Assembly (NCBI RefSeq): GCF_029227915.1
Contig: NC_079882.1
Span: 2,418,001-2,482,000, forward strand
Length of the DNA stretch: 64,000 nucleotides
Source: Hydractinia symbiolongicarpus
Taxonomy: Eukaryota > Cnidaria > Hydrozoa > Anthoathecata > Hydractiniidae
Direction of reading: 5' to 3'
A program made the translations under genes and the position numbers. This document shows, in pieces, positions 38,349 to 49,100 of this stretch. The notes under the pieces were generated by a model that was not told the origin of the DNA, did not search any database, and worked only from the letters and a program-made list of their open reading frames with translations. Numbering within the stretch: position 1 is the first letter of the stretch; each line of letters starts with the position of its first letter.

Positions 38349-41300
38349 ATGGCTACTGGGGATTTACACCTAGCTCGGTTGAACAAGCTGTGTCGAATAT
38401 GTGGAAACACTCTGCCTGGACGATCACATATTGTCCAAGAGCACATAAAGAACTTGGACAGTATTTTCAGAGCTGATTTTTATTCTGATCGGGCAGGCAT
38501 TCACCCAAAAAAATTCTGTCACTCGTGCTTTGCTACAATAAGTAATGTCCTAAAACGTGACTCAGCTACCGCTATTGTGCCTGTTAAATGGTATACACAT
38601 AAAGACACCGAGTGCAAAACATGCATATTAAGTGCACAAAAAAAGAGAGGTGGCAAACCTATGAAAAGAAGGGGCGGTGGTAACCCAACACACAAAGCTG
38701 TGGATTCCGCAGAAAAAACTTGGACACCCCTAGAACTTAATAAAATTTACAGAAAAACCTCTGAACTTTTTGACTATAGTGGAAACGTTCTCTCAGACAT
38801 AAATATCAGTGAAGGCAACTGGGAACATCTGATTTGTGCTTTGTGTAGCAATATTTTAAAAAGGCCATTAATGATAAACCAATGTAACCACGTGTTTTGT
38901 GCCTTGTGTTTAACAAATTGGTTGGAAAATTCAAATAGATGTCCCACCTGCAGCATCCCAACAACACCCGGGGATGTCTCGCCTGGTTTGTGCATTTCCA
39001 GGATTTTAAACACACGAGTTGTCAAGGGAACATGTGGTTGTTCATTTAAACTGCTGTCTGCACAATCGCACACATGCTCTCCAGCATTGTCATTTACAAC
39101 ACTAGAGATGATGCAGTTGAGCCCTTCCAAGCCTGTACCGAAAAAGGTAGAAGAATGCATTGCTCATGTGGTTGGAATAAAAATGCAGCAGTCAAACTTG
39201 CCGAATAAAACTGTCCAATTGCCCAGTGGAAGTTCACAAGTAAGATTACTTATGTATGGAGTGGACTCAGTAAAAGTGATTTGACATTGACTTTTTTTAA
39301 CAAGCAACTGATTTTCAAACGGCTGATCTTAGCTGATCTTTGATCTTAGCAATTTTAAGGCTGAAATCAAAACTGAAAATAAGTTGCTTTTGTATATGTC
39401 TATATATGTGCATACCTAGGTTATCATTTTTTTACAATTCCAGTGAAATGTTTCTTATACACATTTTTTATACAAAAAACAAGCCATAATAAGAACAAGA
39501 CAAATTTTAAAATGTTCAGAGTAAATAATTAAAAATAATAATAAATATAAGTAAGTGGCTAGAGGGGTCACAGAATATAGGAAGTTTTGGGGGTCAATAA
39601 AAACCATTCTATATATTAGGAGATTTACTAAAATTTTGATGTGCCCACCCTAAATGCTAAGGCGTCTACATCGTTAAGTGATCTTATATAAAAAATGTGT
39701 ATAACTACTTTATACAAAAATACAAAACTATGCTATGTTATATTAAAAATAATGTACACATAATTGTCTGTAACAATATGATAATTTTAATAGTAATATT
39801 ACATTTTACATAAAACAAATTAATAACATATGTTCCATATTTTAGCCATTGACAATAACACCCATTAGAATTCCTCGCAAGTCTTCTGATGAAACATGTG
39901 AAAGGAATGTGCGGAAAAGAGCAAATACAGCCAAGGAGTTAATCCATCTGATGTCTGGTGAAGAAACCCAATCTGTCACAAAACAGACCACAGCACTGCT
40001 AAAGTCTATGGAAGAAAGTGACAGAAATACTATCATTAAAAATTTGGGTACAGAAGTCATTATTCCAGCCAATCACATCACAGCAATGAAATCAAATTTA
40101 AACATGCCATGGAATCAACTACGTGAAATATCACGTTGGTTGAAAACATTCAACATAAAAATTGAATCAGAAAAAAAAGCAAGAAGTGTCGCTGCTGAAT
40201 GGGTAGGCCAAGGACTGAGAGTTGAGCTGGCTCCTCTCACCAAATTATCAGTTGGAAACAGGGTATCCGTTATACCTAGGCCCTGGGGGTATCTGTATAA
40301 TGTAGTTGGCCACATTCTGTATCAACTCAAAAAGCTAGAATGTCACAATTTACTTGTAAAACATAGTTTCATTCCTGACAATGAGATCCATGTTAAAATT
40401 GGTGGAGACCATGGAGGAAATAGTTTTAAAATGGCATATCAAATAGGCAATGTTCTAAACCCAAACAAGAAGGAAAACACAATAATGTTTAGCATTTTTG
40501 AAGGTAACAAACATTAATGCAATATATTACAAATATGAAAAAAAAAAAATTAAAACTGGAATTTCCAAAATTCTATGCATGTGATGTCTAATTGTGATCT
40601 AAAGTAGAAATGATCTAAGTGATCTAAAGTAGAAATCAAAACATTTTTTATATTTTTTTTTTAAATTAGGGAAAGACACAAGAACAAACTTAAGAGTCTG
40701 CCTTGAACGGTTTCGACCACAAATAAAAATGCTGCAACAAGTCAAATATAAAGAGTCGATATTCCGTGTATTTATGTATGGCGACTACGAATTTCTGTGT
40801 GCAATGTATGGTATAACTGGTGCAAATGGTAAATATTAATTACTTAAGATCTGGGGCAAGTTGCTAGTTGATAATCAAAATTAATTAATTTTTGACCACA
40901 AATAAAAATGCTGCAACAAGTCAAATATAAAGAGTCGATATTCCGTGTATTTATGTATGGCGACTACGAATTTCTGTGTGCAATGTATGGTATAACTGGT
41001 GCAAATGGTAAATATTAATTACTTAAGATCTGGGGCAAGTTGCTAGTTGATAATCAAAATTAATTAATTTTTACAGAACTTTTTTTGCAACTTCATAAAG
41101 TTCCTGTAGTTTAACAATGGGTTTTTACTACGCAGATATGGGAAATGCATAGTTAAAAATGGTTTATTTTTAAAAGTTTCTAATAAAATATGTATACTTT
41201 AACATTTGTGTTTAGGGCGTCACAGCTGTTTGTTTTGCAACATTACCTCAAAACTAATGAACATCCCAGTGTTTACTCGCAAGAAATTTAAGAAAAGGTC

Positions 41301-42992
41301 ACTGGCGACACTTGAAGAAAATTTAGCAGATTTCCGTGAAAGTGGTGGGAGCCCTAAAAATGCGAAAGAATTTTATAATGTCATTGACAACATATTTTTT
41401 GACATACCTATTGATCAAGTATACATCATATTTTTATGCTTTTCCACTGCAAGTTGATTTAATAATCCCAAAATAAAATCTATATAAACACCTAATTTTA
41501 GGTCTGTATTCCTGGTCTTCATATTTCCTTGGGTGTATATCAAAAGATGTTTAAAATGTTTGAGTCTTCTTGCCAAGACTATGATGTAAAAATAGCTCTG
41601 CTGTTGGCAACAGAAGACAATGAACTGGATTCAGATTATGGTGACTACATCGAAGTCCTTAAAGAAACAAATGACTTGCAGCAAAAGCTGGAAGATGAAA
41701 AAGCCAAATTAGCAAACCAGCAAGATCAGTTAAACTGGCTTGTAATATCTGGTGGCTTACAACGAAATATACTGACGTACGAGAAAAGTATAATAAAAAC
41801 TGAGAAGAAAATCACAGAATTAGAATTAGAAATCTCAACCTTGGGAAACAACAAAAGAATTTTAGTGGGTATGATCATTTTTATTACCTAAGTAATTTTT
41901 TGTGATATTCGCAAATGTTTTTTTGTCTGGAAATTCCAAGAAATTTAATTCCCGAAAAAAAACTTTCCAAAATTATAATTTTCATTCTGATCTTATGATG
42001 CAAGCCTTATATTCTCTCCAATCTAAAGCTATGTTTAATAGTTTGTTCATCTTATTTTAGGTGTTGGTCCTTGTGCTTCTTCAATAGATAAAACGCTGCA
42101 AAAAATGGGTGTTGAACGTCAGGCCTACCATGGCCAAAGTTTTATCGGCAACCATGTACATAAATTGCTAAAGGTTTGTTAATACTAACAATAATGTAGC
42201 AATTTAAAAATAACATATTTAAAGAAAATTAAAAAAACAATCTTGCTCTTATAGAAAGAAAACATCCAAAATTTAACATCCAGCATTAAAGAGATTGTTG
42301 CAGCACAAAAGCATGATGACCAGCTTATTCACAGTGTGAATTTAGAAATGGATAAGTACGACATGTTATTTACTTACTTTGCAGAAGTTCATAACATTTA
42401 CAATTCGGCAAAATATCTGTCATGTGAGGAAATACTGGCTTTAGGTGAGAAACTTGTTCCTTTTTTTAATAATAAATAAGTTTTTTTTAAAATTTCATGT
42501 GCCAAAAACAAAACAAAAAGAAAGAATAATATACATATAGTACATAATTCTAGAAATTTCAATTAATAAATTCATGATGCATCTGCGAACTAACTGGCCA
42601 AAAGTTAATATTTCACCAAAACTGCATATGCTTGAAGATCATGTCACTGAGTTCATAGCAAAATGGAATGTTGGATTTGGGTTTTATGGCGAACAAGGTA
42701 AACAGCCACTTAAATTTGTAACCTGGTAACACCAAAATTTGTGTTTTTTACCAAAATGTGTTATTTTTCAGAAAATGTGTAGCTAGCTAGCTTAAATGTC
42801 AAATTATAACATTTTTAAGGTGGAGAAAGCTTGCATCATGAAATCAACAGGATGTCGAGCAGGTACAGCTGCATCAAAAACCCAGTCGAGCGGTTACGAA
42901 ATACATTAAAGCAACATTTTGTTAATGTAAATCCTGAATCGAGCCAATTAAAACCAAAAATTAAAAAAAGAAAAATTGCACGTGAAGAATAA
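38349..42992 (+). CDS. RAG1-like transposase: RAG1-type zinc/RING N-terminus plus DDE core
   Basis: Exons: 38349-39239, 39846-40503, 40670-40828, 41216-41418, 41502-41868, 42061-42173, 42255-42444, 42554-42697, 42820-42992. All junctions are GT-AG and in phase, giving 965 aa without interruption. N-terminus as in RAG1: CRICGN (15-20), GIHPKKFCHSC (50-60), WYTHKDTECKTC (81-92), then a C3HC4 RING (C163, C166, C179, H181, C184, C187, C198, C201). Core: candidate catalytic D485 (KIGGDHGG), D555 (YGDYEF), zinc ligands C574/C577 and H885/H890, candidate catalytic E911 (GEQGGES). D555 to C574 is 19 residues, and H885 to H890 is 5, the same as D708-C727 and H937-H942 in mouse RAG1. H890 to E911 is 21 versus 20. 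CIPGLHISLG (639-648) resembles RAG1 IDALHCDIG. A coiled coil (about 688-755) lies between the second Asp and the Glu. The RAG1 nonamer-binding GGRPR motif is not seen. Confidence 0.92.
40596..40637. repeat. Short direct repeat in intron 2 of the transposase gene
   Basis: TGATCTAAAGTAGAAAT occurs twice about 23 bp apart, just upstream of the exon 3 acceptor tract. Confidence 0.85.
40715..41072. repeat. Perfect tandem duplication, 2 x 179 bp, inside the transposase gene
   Basis: 40715-40893 and 40894-41072 are identical by eye. Each copy contains the 3' part of exon 3 (including the YGDYEF catalytic motif) and the start of intron 3. The second copy has no acceptor before it. Using its donor would add 179 nt (frame shift) and intron stops, so it should be spliced out as intron. 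Recent duplication or assembly artefact. Confidence 0.95.
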
Positions 42993-43783
42993 CTTTTAGA
43001 CTTACAGCTTAGATAGCTAGTTATATCTTTAACTGCATATTAGCATTACTTTGCAAGCTCCTTTAGTCTTTGCATTATTTCAAAGGTGGATCAGCTGGTC
43101 TAGAAAGAAAAAGAATTGAACAGTTAATTAGCTTACTACATGCATAGTTCATTTTTATTTGACTTTTTGTCGAGCTTACGTTAGTAGTGTATGAGACGCA
43201 GAAACCTTATTTAGAGTTACAGAATTGTTTATATAGAATGTTGTTTAGTGTTGTTATTCTGTGAAATATTAGCTTAGTAAACTACAACAGTTTTAATGCC
43301 TACAATAAATCATACAGTAGATTATGTCAAAGAGGGAGTTAAAATTTTCAGGTTTTACACTAACTTTTATTGCCAGAATTCAGCGCTCTAGCATTCTTTC
43401 AGAAGTACTGATACAGTTTTTTCGTTTTTCTTACCTTGTAGATGAGCCTTTCAGCTTTCCAAAAATATATAATACACCAGCCACATAACTTCGCAACGTC
43501 CACAAAACCAAAAATTAGTTGGAACAAGTTGCCATGTTAATTTTAACAAAAAAAAGTATGCCTTCAAAACTGCCACAGTATTACTCCAACAGCATGCTTG
43601 TCGCAAAGGTAAAAGAAAGATTTAGCTTCCAGCGTGTTGAAATGCTTTAAAAAACTAAATTAAATCCACTGAAATAGATTCTATCATGCAAAAGCGATTT
43701 CAAAAAGTTAGTTACTTATTTATCATGATTGTTTTTATTTGCGCCCGCCATCTTGCGCCTCAACGTGGCCGTAATTATTGACG

Positions 43784-43820
43784 CATGCGCAGTCTTAGTT
43801 TCCGCTCTGAAACAGCCGTG
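43784..43820 (-). repeat. Right terminal inverted repeat of RAG1-like transposon
   Basis: 37 bp. On the minus strand: outer block CACGGCTGTTTCAG (identical to left), 3-bp spacer, inner block GGAAACTAAGACTGCGCATG (19 of 20 identical to left). The spacer is 10 bp shorter than on the left. Confidence 0.92.
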
Positions 43821-43824
43821 TTCT
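43821..43824. repeat. Target-site duplication TTCT, right copy
   Basis: Matches 37865-37868 across the element. Confidence 0.85.
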
Positions 43825-43889
43825 CCAAAAGGAGCATCGCAGTCATGGAAAATACAGGGACAGAGAAAGACACTCAGTTATGAGTTTTT

Positions 43890-44700
43890 TCACTCCATTT
43901 GATGCGTTAAAATGTTTGTTGCCTTTATTCTCTGTTTTACTTTACGTGACACAAAGTGATAATCTCTGCCTGTCCCTACACATCCGCCCATTCTCCTGAC
44001 CAAAAATGATTGGGTGAAAATAGCATTTGTGGTGGCAAAATTCACAGAAGGAAATTTGAGTGGATTAACAATGCTTCGTATCAGGAAAACCAAAATATGT
44101 GTAGCTATTTCTTCAAACTTCGCTTCTTGAAATGTGGCATAATTCAGTTCAATATCTTCCAAATAAACAAAACCCTTTGAATTGCAAATATATTTGCCTC
44201 ATACTATAGTCTCTTGGATTTTCATTTCATTCACTTGAATAATACCATACTTCTTAATATCTTTAAAGTATTGCTCAGCTCTTTACTTTCATTCAGTAAC
44301 GGGAAGTTTTAACGTCTTTAGAGATTCCATCGTAACGTTTGACTCTTTTACCCTTCCCACGGTAACTAAGGATTAAGTCCTTGCTGTGGACGAATATAAT
44401 TTTCATAATCCCTTAAGCATCTGCGATTAGGCAAAATCAAAAAACTCGTTTAATTCTTTTTCCATTACAATGTCTTCGTTTGCAGACAAGGCAATAACGA
44501 ATTGTCATGGGATGATATTACACCTCTTTTTCTGATATAGATAGGTACTTTTGTTGCTCTTCCCAAAATGTTTTCATAAATGGAGTAATCTCACTTTGAT
44601 CCGCACAAACATAATAATTACAGGTTTTTGTTAATCTCAATGCGTAACTGTTTATTTTCTTGTCCTACTTTTTGAATAACAAGTTTGACACGGTGCAGAG
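43890..44700 (-). pseudogene. Decayed P-element/THAP9-like transposase
   Basis: Several pieces in correct order on the minus strand recall the P-element/THAP9 type transposase family: a coiled segment (VIQKVGQENKQLRIEINK, about 44700-44624); FWEEQQKYLSISEKE and YHPMTIRYCL (about 44580-44490); RCLRDYENYIRPQQGLNP (about 44435-44375); MKIQETIV; then ELNYATFQEAKFEEIATH with ILVFLIRSIVNP (44160-44040). They are split by stops, frame changes and missing stretches; the longest intact frame is 43890-44162. The element is therefore inactive. Its ends were not identified. It starts within 70 bp of the right end of the RAG1-like transposon. Confidence 0.7.
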
Positions 44701-46123
44701 AAGGTAATTTTTTTTTGGCATTTGGTTTTGCTGTGATTTTATGTTAGCATTTTTTCTCTTCAAGCTCAACTCCTCTTTCTTTTACACAAGAATACTTTTA
44801 GAGTATTTATCATCTACTGACCGCCAATTGGCTTGTGTAGCAGGCAAGCAAGTTGGAGCAATGCTATCCGTATCTCTGGCGGTAAGGTAATATAGTTAGA
44901 GTCGGAGAGGAGGAAGAGCCAGTCGTTAGGATGAAATCCTCAAGGACGGTAAAACTTTCCGTTACTTGCTTATTAAATGTCCAAGTCATAACAATAAAAA
45001 TACTAGAAAATAAGAACTTAAAATAATTTTCACAGAGCGTTGTTGCATACTGTAAATATATGTCATGTTTTATTGGAACAGACCACAACAAACAATGTAC
45101 TGTGATCAACATATACTTCACATTTTTGACCTGAATTAGTGTGATCGTGGTGAATGAAAAGGCAAGCAGTTTGTAGATGTTGAAGATACCAGCCATCCAA
45201 TTAATTTTAACGAACTGGCTTTTAAACATTTTCAAAGGATTTGTACTATGAATAATTCGTCTGAGGAGTAAGACGTCTCTTTTATTTTTTAATCACGATA
45301 TTAAAAATTACAATGTTTATAGATCATGGATGACATTTTTGGCAAATTAAATACTCTCGGACTCAATGTTGCTTTTGTGTCACCTCTATACTGTACTGGT
45401 CCTCTGTGAAATGACGTTGGCAAATGTATAAATTGTATTTTTCAATTTGAGAACGAATAAAAACATTTGATTACACGATCTTTAGTGATGACAGAGATGA
45501 GTTTTTCCATGCAATTATTGTCCAATTCAATTCTTCAAGCTGAAATTGGAACAAAGACAAGACCATTGTACTCTGGTCGACGAGAGACTAAACAGCTGTA
45601 AATGGAACAATTAACATTCCGCATGACTGCTACCAACTTTCAAAAACAGAACCAATCTAAGCAATTTAATTTTCACTTGAAAGTGCAGCAAATTCTACAA
45701 CAACTATTGTAGAATTTGATGCATCGTTGAGAATGAGCCTGAGGTTCAAGATCACAAAAAATCAACAGAATAATAGCCGATTGTTTCTGTCCAATCATAT
45801 TTGAGAATTTAAATCTGCTTAAACTCTTTGCTTTTACCGCCATTGCTACGATATTTGTGGTCACGTGCTCGGAGCAATGACATAGCATGAGTTCTCCATG
45901 TTCCCATCGAAATTCATTGCTTGACAGTAAGCTATATTAATACGCAGGCTATTTTTTTATCTAAACGTCGTCCCGATAGAAAGGTGAAAAAACTGTGCGT
46001 ATAAAAACGTCTAAAGATGAGGTTATTTTATAGAAAATTATCATACAACGGTTAATAAAAAATAAAAATCTAATATATAATATTTACACATCTATGTTAA
46101 GAAATAATATTTTTTCTGTATAT
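44701..46123. other. Spacer 3' of the FREM2-like gene
   Basis: Contains open frames 44864-45235 (-) and 45673-45888 (-) without recognisable motifs; they may be further transposon debris. Otherwise AT-rich with no coding signal seen. Confidence 0.3.
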
Positions 46124-49100
46124 TTATATTGCGGTACCACCATCCTCTCCACTCACCTGAGAGTCACCACCACTGGCTGCGCTTTTACGTTTTATAAATA
46201 CCGCACCCAAAATGAGACCAATAAGTATAAGAATGAGGAGGATAACAATTATAATAATCAAGAGATTACTACTTGGACTTCCATCGTTTTTCTTGCCGCC
46301 ATCTTCTTTTTCGGGTTTCTTTTCCTTATTAGCTTCTATATTTGGTCTGTCCAATAAAACCATTTGTATGTTTGTACCTTTCTCATGACCAATCGAGCGA
46401 ATTTCTCGACTTGATTCACTAGATAGCTCTCTCCTTCGTCGTATTTTCTCCTTAACAATGGTTGACAGTGCATGGTAATGTTCTACATCAATGCTTCGTC
46501 GACCTAACCCTCTGTTTTTCTCTTGTTGTGAACGTAGAGTATATATAACGTGTAGAAACCAGTTTCGACCAGCAGACACCTAGGAGAAGTGCGAAGGAGA
46601 CAAAAAGTTTACAACATAACAATGTTACAAAGAGTATCCAATTTAAACAAATGCACAAAATATATGAATTGCTGGTATTTCCATTAGCATATTCTAGTCA
46701 ACACCGGAAATGTATTAATAAAATTAGGTATTTCAGATTTAAAAATTTAACATATTAGAAAAATACCTTGAAAAGTGGAGTGCTTTCAATACGAAATCCA
46801 TCTGAACCAGCTTGATTGACAAGGTCGTCTGCTTCAGGATCGTCAACTGCTAATAATGCTTTGAAGTCAATGTTACCAAATGATTTTTGTTCAGTCTCTG
46901 GATTTAAGCGATCCTAAATGAATAATTAAGTTAACTACTTTTGAAAGAACTGAATATTTAAAAAAGCTAAACTGTGAATAGGCATCAGTTTAGTACTCCA
47001 ATAGCGTCTTAACTTTCCCTTTCGCCAATAAGCAATTCGAGCATATATTTACAGGACAGTTTTATCAACTTAATAATAACTGTTTTCTATAAATAATAAG
47101 GTTAAAATGGTCAAAAGCAAATGGCAATTCCTGGGAGATACATACCAAAACTTTGAATCGGTACATGAGATTAGGAGAATCAGCTACGCAACCATAGTTG
47201 TTAGTTGTAGGGTCGAAAGTTGGAATGAAGCCATCTAAACCGCTGCACAAAAACACTTTCTCAATCACAGTGTGATAGGCGTTACCAAGAGACTGCGATG
47301 GGTCAACCATCACGCGACCAAATATTTTTTCCTCTAAAGAAAACAAAAAATAAATTGGGATGGAGCCTGAGATTATTTTATTTATTTTGCAGTACAATAT
47401 TCAAAACCTAAGCAACAATTTCTAAAAATCGCAACAATTGATTTTGCTAAAATTTCTATTGTCAAAGAGATATTTTTTTTGTGTGTGCTTTTTCAGAAAC
47501 CTTTATCCTTATTTTCTTTTCAAGCCACTACCTGGCATATTGTTCTTTTAAAATTATTTTTATAAATAAATGTGCACGGTTTTATGATGATACTTAAATC
47601 ATTTTTCTTAATAGTTAACACTAAAATATCTGCGCAAAAATCTAAATGCTGCGTAATTTACAAATTTCAAAACGACTGCCAAAGAATGGTGTCATTCGAA
47701 ATATATTTCGAGAATCCCTTTCCTGAAACCCTTTCCATATTTATCGTACCTTCCTTGAAGTAGACATCTGTTACTTGTGAACTGGATAACCGAGACGAAA
47801 GCCATTGTTCTCTACTGTTCAACAAGAAAAAACGAGTATTCAAGGTGAAAGACGCCTCCACAGGTTCACTGGTCTGTTGAATTGTGAAATTCAGATTAAA
47901 TGAAACTGGTTCGCCCGGGGTACAATCCGGTGGCAGTGAAAACTCTTCCTCCTAAAAAAAACAGTTAAATTATCAAATTCCTTGTCACATTTATTATATC
48001 CAGTGCATCAAAATTTCTATCCTTTGTTTTTTAGGTAATGCGCTTAAGCAGTAACTTACGTCAGATACAGTACAGGGTATCATTTTGAAGACGTATGACC
48101 CTGTATAATCACGCACGGCGTACTTGGATTCCATCTGCCATAACTGCTCTGGCTCAGCATAAGTTGGATCACTTCGAATTAATTTTAATGTGAACGGTAA
48201 CTCGGATCTTTCACGCAAGACAACTTCACTTTTTGCTTTCCCATCTAAATTTGTAAACAAACAAAATTATCACACTATTCGTTTTATGTTAATATTTTCA
48301 TTCCGTCAACATCATATGTATGGTCAAGAGTAGTTGCGTAATGGAAGTAATAGTTAATTTTAAAATATTTTTTTATTGAAAAATACTGAACAGCCTGGGC
48401 ATTCTCCTACTAAAAAATAGAAAAAAAATTATTCAGTTCCATAAAAGGTAGCCAGCAAATACTATAATCAATTTATTCGTTTTCTTTACTAGAAAAATCT
48501 TTTCCCTTCACCTCTTGTTTGCAGAACAAACAGTCCCCTAAATCTTGCTTTAGTACGAAAGTTCATCTGCAACTTCCGATCGTTCTTTCTAACAATAATA
48601 CTGGCTGGATATAAATTTCCCTTTAACTTGGCTTTTTCTGGCAATCCAACTCCATCTTTCCAAAGAATACCAGTGTTATACACAGCTGTTAACCTGATCG
48701 ATGATTGATGGTTGAAATCAGTCCAGCCGTCTTCGTCGTTTGGCGAGTGGTATATATACGACACAAATAACGGCAAGTTTATAGCTAAATGCGACTGGAC
48801 GGCGTCCTTTACCATTCCGTCAGTAACAATCTTTCCTCCACATGTCTGGACAAGCTCGGTCATATTGAAATAACTCTCAAACGTCCACAAGCATGCATCA
48901 AGGTTTAAATGGTTGTAGAATCTAAATCAATAATGGAAAAGGATATGGACGCTGCTTAACAGAATATCATTATCAAACTATATTAACGCCTTGTTATGTT
49001 GAAATTGTCCAAATGTTAAAATTGGGATTTTCTTAAAGCCTTACCACCAACGTGATAGTATTGTACCTCTTTAACTAAGGAAGCAAAATATAATTTTTTT

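Larger units (their letters stand above)
37869..43820 (+). mobile_element. Complete RAG1-like (N-RAG-TP/Chapaev-type) DNA transposon
   Basis: 5,952-bp element bounded by inverted repeats beginning CACGGCTGTTTCAG and by a 4-bp target duplication TTCT. It holds one nine-exon gene for a RAG1-like transposase read left to right, and an AATAAA at about 43305 inside the element. CAC termini with 4-bp duplications fit the Chapaev group of cut-and-paste transposons; Transib and RAG make 5-bp duplications. Elements joining a RAG1-type N-terminus to such a transposase have been described as N-RAG-TP in the sea hare Aplysia, and this is probably a relative. No RAG2-like frame is present. Intact coding capacity, matching ends and a perfect duplication suggest a recent insertion. 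Confidence 0.92.

Noticed and set aside
38774-39160. 128-codon open frame on the minus strand inside exon 1 of the transposase
   Set aside because: It is antisense to a clearly conserved RING-containing exon and has no motif of its own.
40894-41072. Second copy of exon 3 as an alternative or additional exon
   Set aside because: No AG acceptor precedes it and inclusion shifts the frame by 179 nt; treated as intron.
44864-45235. 123-codon minus-strand frame with hydrophobic segments as a membrane protein gene
   Set aside because: No recognisable family, no splice partners, and it lies in transposon-rich debris; left as unassigned spacer.
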